Shown: piece after piece, positions 21,968-33,437 of the stretch
Numbering within the stretch: position 1 is the first letter of the stretch
Layout of the letters: each line of letters starts with the position of its first letter
NCBI GenBank assembly: GCA_039111635.1
Contig: JBCAQO010000005.1
Span: forward strand, 744,001-808,000
Source of the DNA: Heterobasidion occidentale
Taxonomy: Eukaryota; Basidiomycota; Agaricomycetes; Russulales; Bondarzewiaceae
Direction of reading: 5' to 3'
Length of the DNA: 64,000 nucleotides
Program-made: the position numbers and the translations under genes
The notes under the pieces: model-generated
Told to the model about the DNA's origin: nothing
The model's input: only the letters and a program-made list of their open reading frames with translations
Database searches by the model: none

Positions 21968-24549
21968 ATGAGTCGACCGTCGTTATCCTTCGCTTGCTTA
22001 TTGCTCTGCATTGGGAGGGTGACCCTTGCCAGTTGCGCGCAGTATCCTTGCCATACCTCATCTTCAGACTGGGAGGAACTTGTAAAGAGTGAACGGAAGG
22101 CTGTTCCCAGGCGTCCCTTTCTCGAAGCCTTGTTTCGAGAACCATAACTCATCTGGCTGTCATGCTGTGGAGATGGGTTATACTAACGACAGTAAGTTCA
22201 AAATCTCATGTTGGACACGTTCTCCAGGAAGGGTTCATTTGTGTCATCGTTCCTCCAGCTTTCCGCTCTCAATTCTTCGGCGCCTATGTGAATACTAATT
22301 GGGAGGCCTGTCAGGCTACGGGAAGTTCCTGTTTACTGGACTATAGAGATCCCACCGATATCACACCTGTTCTACCTCCGAACCAGTGCTCGCTTGGCAG
22401 TGTTCCGAATTATCACGTGCGTCTTCCTTCCTTTGCACACTAGACACTGAAGTCGAGGATTGATTGCCTTCCTGTAGATCGACGTAAGGACTCACGAGGA
22501 CGTTGCGGCGGCCTTTGAATTTTCCCGAAAAACGAAAGTACCATTGGTTATCAAGAATACGGGCGTAAGTCATTATGTCGGGGGGAGTTCCTTGTTCACA
22601 TTGATTCAACACATTCGCAGCATGATTACAAAGGGAGGAGCAGCGGTCCGAATACGTTGGCACTCTGGGTAAGCCGGTTCATCTCCATTGTTCAGAGGTC
22701 ACTTAGGCAGGGGATCATTATGTAGACGCATAATCTCAAAAATGTAAACGCCCTTGCCGACACGGGTGTTTTTCCATTGACGCCCGTTCATATATAGATA
22801 TCATATAACCCGGAATTCATTCCGGAAGGTTGTACGACGCCAACACCTGGTGTCACCGTAGGCGTATGTTTCTCAATTCGCATTGGCCTATATGATTATG
22901 ACTTGCGTATGTCTTCGGAAGGCTGGCATTCAGTGGGGCGAGGCATACCCATTCGCTGAGGCGCACAATATTACTATCGTGGGCGGTAAGTCATGAACTT
23001 CTTTAGCAATGTCAGCGCTTTTGATGCTTGTTTCAGGGAGCGACAAAGGCGTCGGCGTTTCCGGTGGTTGGCTGCAGGTGCGTACAGATACCTTCCTCCC
23101 TACATATCGTCCACTTACAGTTATTCAGGGTGGTGGCCACGGCGCTCTCACGAACACCATGGGTATGGGCGCTGATCGAGTCGTAAGCTTGCAGGTGTTT
23201 ATATCGTCTATCACCCTATAACACTAAGCTTTCCTTTCAGTTACAGTTCAAGGTGGTCACCCCTGATGGGCGATATCGCATCGCAAATGCTTGCCAAAAT
23301 CAAGACCTCTTTTTCGCTTTGCGGGGAGGTACAGTCATTTCGCCTGTGTTGTTACTAGTGCAGACTGCTCATACATACAAGGCGGAGGTGGGACATTCGG
23401 TGTTGTGCTCGAAAGCACGACGCTTGCTTCCCCTCCAGTCACTCTACAAGTCGTCGTCGTCACCTGGACTAATCCCAACAGAACGCTGACCGAGTCTTTG
23501 TGGTCCATCCTCGTTGATAATGCTGTCAAGTGGGCTGACGAGGGTTGGGGCGGTTTTGTTGCCGGGCAATCCGTCATCTACCTCACGCCGAAGCTGAATA
23601 AAGAGCAAGCGGCAGAATCTATGAAGCCCGTAATCGATTTCGGGGGAAAGCTGAAACAAGACGGGGCAGCAGGCGCTCAACTGCTGATCCTCGAATTTCC
23701 AACTTGGTATACGTTCTTCAACACGTTCGCAAACACAGATTCAGCGGTGCGTGTCATTTCTCCCTGTGCGCAGTCTATGGTTATTCAAGGGCAAGACAGG
23801 ATATCGGCCAGAACTTAGCGCTCACATCTCGTCTCATCCCTCGCGCCAATTTTGACACATCGTCCTCTCGAACAGAACTGCTTAGCGCGTTGTTGAATGC
23901 TCATGCTATCGCTCCGGGCTTGCGCTTTCTCGTGAGCCCGCCCACTTCGTTCAAAGGCGATGGCGAGACCAGCGTAACAGAAGCCTGGAGAGACTCCATT
24001 TATCATATCACGCTGGTAGAGAACTGGCTTTGGAATGCTACGACTGAAGAGATAAAAGGGCATTATCAAGATGCCAGTCGTGCGATCGACTTTCTGAGGA
24101 ATATAACTCCTGATGCAGCGTACTCGGTATGTCATGCGAACCTTCCTCAGCCATGTCATGTTCTCACGAATTTGCTCTCGTAGAATGAAGCTGACGTTCA
24201 TGAGCCCAATCATGAAGGTTCGTACACCCCGGCGAGGGCGGTAGATCCCTTGCTTCTGCGCTTCTGCGCGAGTTCTGCGACTTACCGATATTCCTTCGAT
24301 CAGTGGCATTTTGGGGAAGCAACTATCTCAAACTGCTCTCTATCAAACGCAAATAGTGAGCAAGTTCATTCTCTTCATTCTTCTATGGATTTGCTGAGTG
24401 TTCTGTCCCAGCGACCCTGATCATCTGTTGGACTGTTGGCATTGCGGTACGCAACTTTCAACAAATGCCTGATACCTTGAAAGTGGTTATTGACTGTTTG
24501 CACAGTTGGATGGAATGCCTATTCTCCACGTTTCTCTTGCTATATATAA
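21968..24549 (+). CDS. Berberine-bridge-type FAD-linked oxidase, secreted
   Basis: Secreted FAD-binding PCMH oxidoreductase of the BBE/oligosaccharide-oxidase group; substrate unknown (sugars, alcohols or alkaloid-like compounds in relatives). A 20-25 residue signal peptide leads. Sixteen exons: 21968-22191, 22259-22416, 22478-22564, 22621-22668, 22726-22743 (18 nt), 22798-22863, 22922-22985, 23037-23077, 23129-23182, 23241-23328, 23382-23746, 23800-24126, 24184-24217, 24304-24355, 24412-24446, 24506-24549; about 560 residues. KNTGHDYKGRSS contains the histidine normally bound to FAD; WLQGGGHGALTNTMG, RGGGGGTFGVV and the C-terminal NYLKLLSIKRKYDPDHL are family landmarks. The segment where bicovalent enzymes carry a cysteine (VGGSDKGVGVSGGW) has none, so attachment is probably monocovalent. 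One extra base in AAA at 22084-22086 breaks exon 1. Confidence 0.9.
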
Positions 24550-24795
24550 ATACAACATGTTGCATGTCATTTCAACTATGAAGTGCGAGAGTATTCGTCT
24601 CCTTAGTTCGAATAGTGCTAATAGTCAGTGTTATATGAGATTTTGAATTGCGGATCTCAAAATATCTGAAATTGTGTCTGAGGTTGTGTTTGAAGCTTCC
24701 CATCAATGGATCCTATAAATTTACCTTGTGAAAATGCTTTTGACAAGTTTTTGATGGTATAAGATTTTGGACTACAGTGTGCAAAAATATTCAAT
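24550..24795. other. Short AT-rich intergenic gap
   Basis: Between the oxidase stop and tRNA-Pro; AT-rich with no coding signal. Confidence 0.4.
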
Positions 24796-24878
24796 GGCCT
24801 GGTGGTCTAGTAGTATGATTCCTTCTTAGGGAGTTTAACCGCATGGAGGAGGCCCTGGGTTCAATTCCCAGCCAGGCC
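24796..24878 (+). tRNA. tRNA-Pro (anticodon AGG) with a 12-nt intron
   Basis: Acceptor GGCCTGG pairs perfectly with CCAGGCC. The D arm region is GTCTAGTAGTATGATT. The anticodon stem CCTTC pairs with GGAGG (with G-T pairs), and the loop TTAGGG...T gives anticodon AGG. A 12-nt intron at 24832-24843 follows position 37. The T arm CTGGG-TTCAATT-CCCAG is perfect. Confidence 0.92.
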
Positions 24879-25585
24879 CTTATTTTATGCGCCTCTCGGA
24901 TCTATTTTACAAGCGCCATGCGATCTCGTCGAGCGATGGGACTGCGCTGGATGATTTTCAGCGCACAGGCGATAACGACAAACGTTGCTGACGTGAGACA
25001 CGCTAAGCAGCGCCGCGGAGTTTTAACAATTGCGGATGGTCGAAATGTCTGATCAAACAACAACATCGGTCAACGCTTGGTGTGCTTGTTCTCTTCCAAA
25101 GGTCAGTGCGACTGGTCAAATTGTACGCATCGTCTCTGTTATAATCTCTCGTTCCGATCGACACCATGCTTGACGTTCAAACTTCTCACCATGTCTTTTC
25201 CAGAGATCCCCAGGCACCACCCCGCCCTGCAACTCCCAGCGGCACCATTCCATGAGCATACCTGCTATACAGAAATTTCAAGCTAGTCCATCGCAATAGG
25301 ACATTTAGTTCAGTTTTGCCATCTCGGGAAAGCGCAAGCGCAACGACTGATATGCTTACGTCAATGCGAAAGTCGCGCATGTTCACACATGGCTGTTAAG
25401 ATTTGACTCCTTGAGTATCTGGTAGTGGTGAACTCGCAGTCCCCTGGCACGACGCGCATTCCCTTCACTGCGCTTCAGAGGACACTAATTCAAAACTTGC
25501 TTGAGATTACGAAGATACGACGTTTCCATTATCGCAAAACAAGATAGCACGACAGCATGCAGGGCAGACTATGCACAACAAACAC
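24879..25585. other. Intergenic between tRNA-Pro and the kinesin stop
   Basis: Apart from the FunK1-like relic near 25192, I see no gene. The right end is the 3' flank of the kinesin gene. Confidence 0.4.
25192..25290 (+). pseudogene. Relic of a FunK1 kinase gene start
   Basis: The start here (ATGTCTTTTCCAGAGATCCC) closely matches that of the intact FunK1 gene at 53024 on the other strand, which begins MSFPDIPQAPPRPTTP. One fewer C in the C run shifts this copy out of frame after about six codons, and no kinase body follows. I read it as a decayed, truncated copy next to tRNA-Pro. The matched stretch is short, so an alignment is needed to rule out coincidence. Confidence 0.5.
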
Positions 25586-28500
25586 TCACAGGGGTAGATT
25601 CTCCTTGTCCCGAATTCCTCCCAAACCTAAGCCAGATCCTTTCAGCGGCACACCACCTATCGCGGCTTTCTCCAATTCAAAACTCTCCTCGTCCATTCCC
25701 TCCCACTGCTCCTCCAACAGACTAGGTTCTACCTTCGCTCGCCTGATGTCCAACCGGACTGGAGATTCGGACTCTTCGACAACGGCGAGACTAGTAGGCA
25801 AGGCAACACGGTTCCTCTGACGCTCGCCGAGTACCGATAGAGGTATACGCAATCGTGACGAGCTGGATCCTGCACTGGCACCTGCATCCGAACCGTCCCC
25901 TAGTAATCCTGATGTAAGTGAGTCGAATTTGGTCACGAAAGCAGCAAGCGCTCTTCGCTCCTCTTCCAACTGCATTCGCATCTACCCCACATCTAAATCA
26001 ACAACAGAGCCGCACGTATGACACGAAGCCTGACCTTTTTCTCTTTTTCCAACTGACGGACCAACTCTTCCGACCACGCTTCCTTCTCCAGCCTCAGCTT
26101 GCGCTCACTCTCCACCTTCGCCATCCACTCATTTTCAACATCTTCCCTCACCGCACGCAAGGGCTCGCCTAGATTTTCTTCATATCCTTTGATCACAAAC
26201 TCTAGCTCCCTGATGGTCTTCGCTTGCTCAACCATGAGTTTGTCCTTCTCACTCTCGGGCGCATCTGGCGGTAATTCAGGGCGAGATAGGAGAGCTGCCT
26301 CAAGGGAAAGAATTTGATTTGATTGTGTCTCGATCTCACGTCGGGCTGACAGGAGCTCTTGCTGCAGCTAAAAGATAACTAAGTGTCAGAGTTGGCAACA
26401 GTTCAAGCAGTCTGCGACGCTAGACAGGTGCGTACCTGGTAAGGAGACATATCGAAATCAATCTTGGCAGGGCTGCTGGGACGCGACTCATCGCCCCTGT
26501 TCGCGTCCACTGTCTGACTAGTTAGAATCAGTTCGTCAGCTGGCGAATTCGAGAGTTCAGGTCTTTCATCGCTTTCGATTCATCCATTTGCTAATGGCTA
26601 GTAGTCAGCTTCTCCCTTTATTAGGTCGTCTAGATCGCCTCACCTCTCGTGCAGAAAGTCTACGCGTTTTGGTAGGAGCGTCCTTCTCCTTCTCTTTCTC
26701 CGCCAGGCGCTTGCGGAGCTCTTCAATTTCTTGTCTGTATCGTTCGAGCAGAGCATCCGTGTCCACGACTTCTTTCCTCTGGGCATTCAGCTGTGTTGAC
26801 TCTCATGATCAGTCCAGAATCGCGAAGAACGAAGGAAAGGCCACGTACCTGTACTTTCTTTATTCGTTGTGCAAAAAGTAAAGTGCTATTCGATTCTGCC
26901 ACGGCGTTCGTGTCTGGATTGATGGTACATATGACAGATATACGGGCATTGCCTGAGAGTGTAGGCTGAAGCATCCGCGTAAGTTTGGAATTGCGGTACG
27001 GGACGTGGTCACTGAATACATTGCATTGATATCACTTTATTGTCACAGCAGAGAACCTGTACATACCTCTTGCTCTTAGCGGAGTTGTCCGCAAGGGTGG
27101 AGATGACGGTTCCAAGAGTCAGTAAACTACACAAGCTTACATTGAACCCGACTGCGTCCTTCATCATAGACATCGCAGCGTACCTGGTGTTTATGAATTT
27201 TCCTTCCCTTGTCCGATCCTTGTCCGTCGTGGCCTTCTCTGACCCTGCGAGGTCGATCAAGCTCAACACAGAAGTCTGCACGCTCCTCTCCCCAATAGCC
27301 TGCAACCTCGGTCCACCCGGCGTCGGCGGTCGCATTCCAAACCCAGGGGTCTGCCTCCCGCTCGTGCCATCCTCGCTTCGCACCCGGCTCTCGATCACGA
27401 CCCTAAAAACGCTATGACTCCGACTGCTTCGCTCGTTCCAGTCCGTGCTGGCCGTACGTCTGTTGCCCCATCCTCGCTCCAAAACCTCACGTACGCCCTT
27501 CAAGCTAGTGACGACCTCCTCACGCAGGGGCGAGAGCCAGACATTATTGCCTGTTCCTTGAATCTGCACGTTCTGGGAAATACTGGATGAAGGGGGTGCT
27601 AGGAGGTCATGTATAGTCTCGTTGTAGATTTCGATATAAGAACAACGAAGAAGGTACTCTCGTGAAGGGGTGCGACGGATATATGCGAAGATGTCCTTCA
27701 TCGCACGCGGGATGATTCCCGGCTGTTCGTCATCACCAGACTACCAACAGGGATCAATACAGCTCTCAACTGTACTTTGAATGACCTACTAGTGTAAACG
27801 TCTTCCCACTGGCTGTCTGACCATAAGCGAACACGACAGAGTTGAACCCGTCCATAGCAGCCCAGACGTGGCTGCGTGCAACAGCATTGTATACGGGTTT
27901 ATTTTCAGAGCCTGTCAGTATTTCATCAAAGTGAAATTCGGGGGGAGAGGTCCCCGAATTTTTATGATACTGTGGAAGAAGCTTGATGGACTTTGCATCT
28001 GACGCTGACATATCCCACGCTGTTGGTGAGCTGGACGGACGAACTCTGTAAGATAGCATGGTCAGCCAATATTGTATCTCAGCAACAGCGAGAAACTTGA
28101 AAAAATCGTAGGAGAGATTCATCTTCTTTTTCTTCGACGGAGTCATGGAAGATGAACGCAGACGGACCTTATGGATACCAATACCTTGTCTTCACGTCCG
28201 TACTGCTTCAACATTTCTTCGTCAATCTCGCCCGATATATCTCCAGGCTCGACGTTCTGAAAATCAACCAATACCTCCTCAGGATCAACTCGGCTGACAT
28301 CCATCTCGCTCCGAATGTCAAACATCGGGCTTTCTGCCCCCCGACGTGGGGTAGTCGGTGTCCTAGCCCTTGATCCATCGCCTCGCTTTGTTGGCGTCCC
28401 GGGAAGGGAGGGAAGTGGTGGTGGCTTCAATTTGGCGGTCGTTGTACGTGACCGTGCCTCAGTTGAGAGCGCAGACTTATATTTCTTTGTCGGATTTGGC

Positions 28501-28613
28501 GTTGTCGCGCGAGACTGCCTGTCTTCGTCAGGGACCCCTAGAGAGGATATCGGCCGTTTGGGTGTGTATGGGACAGAGCGCGCTATCCTGCTAGATGATG
28601 ATGAGGAGGACAT
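25586..28613 (-). CDS. Kip2/CENP-E-like kinesin motor protein
   Basis: Microtubule motor, ATP-dependent. Exons: 28613-28168 (upstream in-frame ATG at 28700 possible), 28045-27790, 27740-27184, 27126-27067, 27011-26849, 26790-26644, 26590-26436, 26367-26035, 25981-25586; about 840 residues. A Ser/Thr-Pro-rich basic extension of about 140 residues precedes the motor, as in Kip2-type kinesins. Motor signatures are P-loop GQTASGKT, switch I NERSSRSH, switch II DLAGSEK, and the HVPYRNSKLTRML helix. The neck and a C-terminal coiled coil (LEKEAWSEELVRQLEKEKK) follow. Exon 7 needs one missing base near 26534-26535, at a position where relatives continue QLTxLILTSQ; such a conserved gene makes a sequence error likely. 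Intron 1 (about 122 nt) is where the neighbouring segmental duplication ends. Confidence 0.9.
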
Positions 28614-28989
28614 CCTAAATTTCCGTCGCTGTCGTCGGCGACAGTGGTGTCGCGGACGTATCAGTAGGTGGTTCAACCGTGGGAAGCCAGACGCGTCCAT
28701 GATACGCGACCGATCACATGATCACTCCCCAAATTGTTGCATCTCACTTGCAAATTCTGGAAGTTCTCAAAGCAAGGTAATTATTTACTTATTGTAGATT
28801 TTGTTTTCGATCACAATAATAATACTGATACATAAAATGGACGCTGCTTCCAGCATCCAGACTGAGTAGAGACTCAATAAGGTTAATCCGATAAACCCTC
28901 ATCATCGCTGGGTGCAACAGCACGAACCCAAAGCCCGCCCTACAAAGTCGCGTGAGCCATTACGCATTCCCACATCAGCTATTTTTTTG

Positions 28990-31313
28990 TTATTTAACAT
29001 CTGACAACAAGCTGCGCACCTTCACATAAGCTATGACCGAACTGGCCGGCCAAATGCGTTCGAATGCCTGTCTACCCTTACCCCCTTGCCATCTGGCGGG
29101 CGGTTGCGATTCTGCGGGCTGCGCGTCGCTTGCAAGCTGGAATCCGGAAAACTTCTGCAGGAGGCGGACGAGGAAGAAGGACATCTCGTTGTACGCGAAA
29201 TTCTGTCCCAAGCACTGCAAAGGGCGTAAAAAAATTAGTCCGATGAGGCGGATAAACCGTCGATGAAACGCATACAATGCGAGGACCAGCATGGAATGGG
29301 GTGAACATGAATGGGTTGCTTGTGACAAGCTTGATATGCGCCGGGTCAAGCCAACGCGAGGGCTTGAATGCATCCGCGTCGTCACCCCACAAACTCCGCT
29401 TGCGCTGCACGAGCAGCGTGCTGTACAGGACCTGCGTTCTAGGAGGAATGTAGTACTTCGGCGTGTCACCGGAGAACGACGCCGGGAACGCGTGCGGGTT
29501 GTCGTCTGAGTTTCTCAGATTCAGGGGCACAGGAGGAAAGAGACGGAGGGTCTCATTTAGGACAGCACGGACTAAAGGACCCGTTTAGATCATCAAAAGA
29601 TAGAGACCATTCGGCAGAAAGCACGCACGATATTTGAGACTCCGCATGCTTTCGATGGTCGGTCGATCGTCTCGCCCATATTCACCGATGATTTCGCTCC
29701 GAAGCTGCTTCGTTACATCCGGGTGAATGCAAAGAAGATAAATCACGAATGTCAGCAACGACGATGTCTATCAACAGAATGTTATCAGTATTTTGCGTAT
29801 GATGGGAAACCTTCATACATACACTGTCACGGCCTGCCAGGAGCATGTTCACAACTTGGAATCGAATTGTTTCAGAATCTATTGCGCCCCAGACGTGTCA
29901 ACGACCATCAGACGGAAGCAGAGACAGTACCGACCGTCAGTGCTGTCAGCCAAATGGCTCAAGAACGTCTTTTCCTCTTCTTTTCTCCCACCTGCGCTCT
30001 TGGCCTCAGCTTTCTCTCTCAACGCCTTCTCAACTACCGGCTTCAGCCACCCATGGATGATCGCGTTACTTTCAGTCGTCTTATCCCTGAAAAGTTCGAA
30101 GATGGGCCACATGGTTCCCATACGTGTCCTCTTTGCTATCTGCACTTGCACATCCTAACGTGTAGGAAATCATCAATCTTGGCCAATGTACACCAACCCA
30201 AACATTACGAACCTCGAATGCCCAGGCGAAAGTACCAAATTCATCGTCGATAGCACTTCCCTTCGGGCCCATCTTGGCCTTGCCAGCGATCGGCAGCGCG
30301 GCATTCAGCGTGTTCAAGGCAGTGCCAAAGAGAAATTCGGCTGCAGTATCTATGGTGAAGCGCGCCAGTAGATCTTGCACATCAAATGCTTCCCCAAAGG
30401 TTGAGAATTTAGATACATGAGCCATGGTCGTGGATGCATGTCGGTCAAATATATTCAAATCCGAGATGCGGTCATTTGCGAACCATGGGCGCGCAATTTG
30501 CCGGTGCTATGTGCGAGGTGCAATCAGTGGGAGGAGTACATGAGAATGGGGAAATATTCACCGCGTGCCATTCTTCCGCATCTCTAGATTAGAATGTATC
30601 ATTAATGGGCTGACGTGACTTGTGAAATGCATGTGAAATCACCTGTTGAAGATTCCATTCCCGAGAAAACGTTCACTGCAAACGCTCAGATGAAACTAGC
30701 CATCTAGAGAATCTCACTAGCAACTCACAAGCGTTCATTCCAGTAAGGACCCTTGTTGAAGCACTCAAACCCCGCTCCTGTGAGCATGAACTTGATATTC
30801 GACTCGCTAATCGTTATGATCTGCAAAATATGTCAGTTGATCGATGACAGAATAAATATAAACCTGTGCCTACCTGGTCATTCCAGAGGATTCTGGTGTT
30901 CAACGTCTCGCTTCCATACTCGTCAAATAGATCCGACATGTACTGCAAGACGTAGTCTTGCTTGAGGGACCGTACCAGACCAAGCGCAATATCAAGATTG
31001 CCGGGCCACTTTCCCTTGATACAAGGGACAGGGACAGCCCCTAGCGATTCTAGGGAAGGTGTTCAATGTCAGGTCACGTCCCTCCAAAGACACACAAAAG
31101 AAAGTGCACCTGCAGCCTTGTGATTGGCATATGACTTGTACCAGGAACGAAAAACGCCAACAACGGGTACGGAGGCGACGTGAAGCAGGACTTTCAGGAA
31201 AGTGCCGGGAGTGGAATGCGTCAAACGCAAAACTATAAGGAGGAGAACCTGGGGCAGTAGAAGAGTCCTAGCCGCATCTGCGAGGATACGGACGCGATAG
31301 TAACCGGATGCAT
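28990..31313 (-). CDS. Cytochrome P450 monooxygenase, CYP63-like (left copy)
   Basis: Heme-thiolate monooxygenase, probably ER-anchored by an N-terminal hydrophobic segment; substrate unknown. Exons: 31313-31110, 31040-30874, 30820-30729, 30675-30643, 30583-30562, 30506-30213, 30154-29935, 29878-29823, 29767-29629, 29571-29276, 29214-28990; about 582 residues. Landmarks: I-helix MLLAGRDS, K-helix ETLR, FKPSRWLDP in the PERF position, and heme loop FHAGPRICLGQN (cysteine just after an intron). Micro-exons of 33 and 22 nt are included. The start is damaged: after ATG CAT the codon CCC appears as CC (31306-31307), shifting frame by one, whereas the right-hand copy has CCC there. No in-frame ATG follows soon, so function depends on whether this base is really missing. 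Resemblance to Polyporales CYP63 is from memory. Confidence 0.85.
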
Positions 31314-31376
31314 GCTTTACGAAACGATGGTCAAACCGACAGAAGTCAAGTGGTTAGTTCGAATTCGACAATGGTA

Positions 31377-31383
31377 CTTTATA
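31377..31383 (-). promoter_or_regulatory. Putative TATA box of the P450 (left copy)
   Basis: TATAAAG on the minus strand about 65 bases upstream of the start codon. The same element is present at the matching place in the right copy (35848-35842). Confidence 0.4.
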
Positions 31384-31738
31384 GGAGAGAACGCTGAACC
31401 AATGCACCTTAGTCAGAGTGAAGTTACAGCAGCAGCAGCTGTACAGAGCTGTATGTGCACATCGCAAAACCTTCGAATTAACCGCCTCAGGAGAGTGGCG
31501 GATCTATGTCAAACAAAAGATCCGAACAACTGCCAGCGTTTGCCAACCTCCAAGTTGGGCCAATTGGAGCAATCCCTACCCCAATTCTGCATCGTGAAAC
31601 CCCGATGATGTCGTGGGTAGTCCGAGTTCCTCGTCTCAGTCAGGGACTGTTAGGCTCGCTGACAGCCTACCTCCACTTTCGTCCCAATCCGGCGCTCAAT
31701 CGGTGGAAGAACAAGTGACCTGCTATATGCAGTCACCC

Positions 31739-32693
31739 AACAAGACACACCGGAGCTCTGCTCCGATGTCTTGAGGCTTTTAGTCCACCAGTTCTAACGT
31801 GAGAGATCACATATCGTCTCAAGTAGATTCGAGCAGAGGAGGACCAAGGAAGAGTATCTGAAAAGGGTTTTGTAGATACCACCAGTGTTAACAAGTGCTC
31901 AAGCGTGGATACCAGTGACCAATTGACCTCGCCCCCACGCAGTTTATGAGTATCTGGGGCTCGGGAAACACATGTTGCCGTACGCATGCGCGCCAGCCGA
32001 GGAGAGGAGACGCGGTGACGGCGGTGCGGGAGGTGAGGTAGCTGGCAGCGAGGTGGAGCTGTGTCTGATGAGGGGTGTTCGTTGGTCACTGCTCGCGAAC
32101 ACGGCTCCGCTTTGCGTTGGCTCGCGTGGCTGACAGATCGAGTTTAGGCGCGCGTACGGCGCATAGATGGGCAGGAGCGCACAATACTGGAGCAGCGCGC
32201 GCTGCCCGCGTCGTGAATATAGAGGAGAGCCTATTTAGGCGGCTCGTCCTAGCACTGGTTAAACCTTTCAACAGCAAAAACAGTGCATTTCCACCGAAAG
32301 CTTGGCCGTGTTTTTCTTCGCAGCCGCAGTGAGCGCAAATGAACGGAATAGACGGTGGATGTCGGTGGCGGAATCAGAGCAGATTTGAAACAGGATACAA
32401 GGCTGCCAGTGAGTTCCCATCTTGCGTTTGAACCTGCTCCACAACGACCTCCTGTTCTGCGTTTGAACCTGCTCCACAACGAGGTCCTGTCCTGCGTTTG
32501 AACCTATGACAAATTCCTCCGAGCTTTGCCACCCCCTGTCAATTATCGCTGTGCTATTCAATCTGTGACGACGTGAATCACAGCCTGTATTGTCAGTCTG
32601 TTGCGAGAAGGACAGTATGCCCTGCCGGTTTAGACAACCTGCACCGAGCAGGAGGAGGCGGAATTGGAGGGACGAACTTTGTCAATTGATGTG
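31739..32693. other. Spacer between the two duplicated segments
   Basis: About 950 bases not shared between the copies. It contains a short tandem repeat at 32423-32505 and no supported gene. Confidence 0.5.
32423..32505 (+). repeat. 35-bp tandem repeat, two full copies plus a partial
   Basis: The unit starts TGCGTTTGAACCTGCTCC at 32423 and 32458, and its first 12 bases recur at 32493: a regular 35-bp period. The third unit is cut after about 12 bases. Confidence 0.85.
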
Positions 32694-33238
32694 TCAATAT
32701 TGCATCTCGACAACAGCTACAGACTTCAAAAATCGAAGCAGGGTTTCATCTCTTTCTTCTTCGACGGAGTCATGACAAATGAATATAGACGGACCTTATG
32801 GAAACCAATACCTTATCTTCACGTCCGTACTGCTTCAACATTTCTTCGTCAATCTCGCCCGATACATCTCGGGCTTTCTGCCCCCCGACGTGGGGTAGTC
32901 GGTGTCCTAGCCCTTGATCCATCGCCTCGCTTTGTTGGCGTCCCGGGAAGGGAGGGAAGTGGTGGTGGCTTCAATTTGGTGGTCGTTGTACGTGACCGTG
33001 CCTCAGATGAGAGCGCAGACTTATATTTCTTTGTCGGATTTGGCGTTGTCGCGCGAGACTGCCTGTCTTCGTCAGGGACCCCTAGAGAGGATATCGGCCG
33101 TTTAGGTGTTAATGGGATAGAGCGTGCTATTCTGCTAGAGGAGGAGGACATCTTGAATTTCTGTCGCTGTCGTCGGCGACAGTGGTGTCGCGGACGTAGC
33201 GGTAAGTGGTTCAACCGTGGGAAGCAAGACGCGTCCAT
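32694..33238 (-). pseudogene. Truncated kinesin exon 1 copy
   Basis: Starts with the same N-terminal coding sequence as the kinesin gene (ATG at 33238; second ATG at 33151) and shows high identity through the Thr/Pro-rich extension. The bases matching 28244-28325 of the left copy are deleted, shifting the frame, and the copied segment ends within intron 1, so no motor domain is present. It is a by-product of the duplication. Confidence 0.88.
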
Positions 33239-33437
33239 GATACGCGACCGATCACATGATCATTCCTCAGCTTGTTGTATAAATGTCTGACCGACAGATT
33301 CCGGAAGCCGTTCTGCTGATTCCAGCGTCCAGACAGAGTAGAGACTCCATAAGTTCAATCAGATATACCCTCATCATCGTTAGCTGCAACAGCGCGAACC
33401 CAAAGCCCGCCCTACAGAACCATCACACATTTCCATA

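Larger units (their letters stand above)
28068..31738. repeat. Direct segmental duplication, left copy
   Basis: About 3.7 kb that recurs in the same orientation at 32694-36190. It begins inside kinesin intron 1, includes kinesin exon 1, the whole P450 gene and about 400 bases upstream of the P450. Similarity is very high within the P450 and its introns (long identical blocks, for example around 34300-34620 against 29830-30150). Confidence 0.88.

Noticed and set aside
26588..26881. Plus-strand Ser/Phe-rich open frame
   Set aside because: Antisense of the kinesin neck coiled coil; Glu/Lys repeats read as Ser/Phe on the other strand.
32423..32505. CRISPR array
   Set aside because: Only three units in direct tandem with no unique spacers, in a eukaryotic genome.
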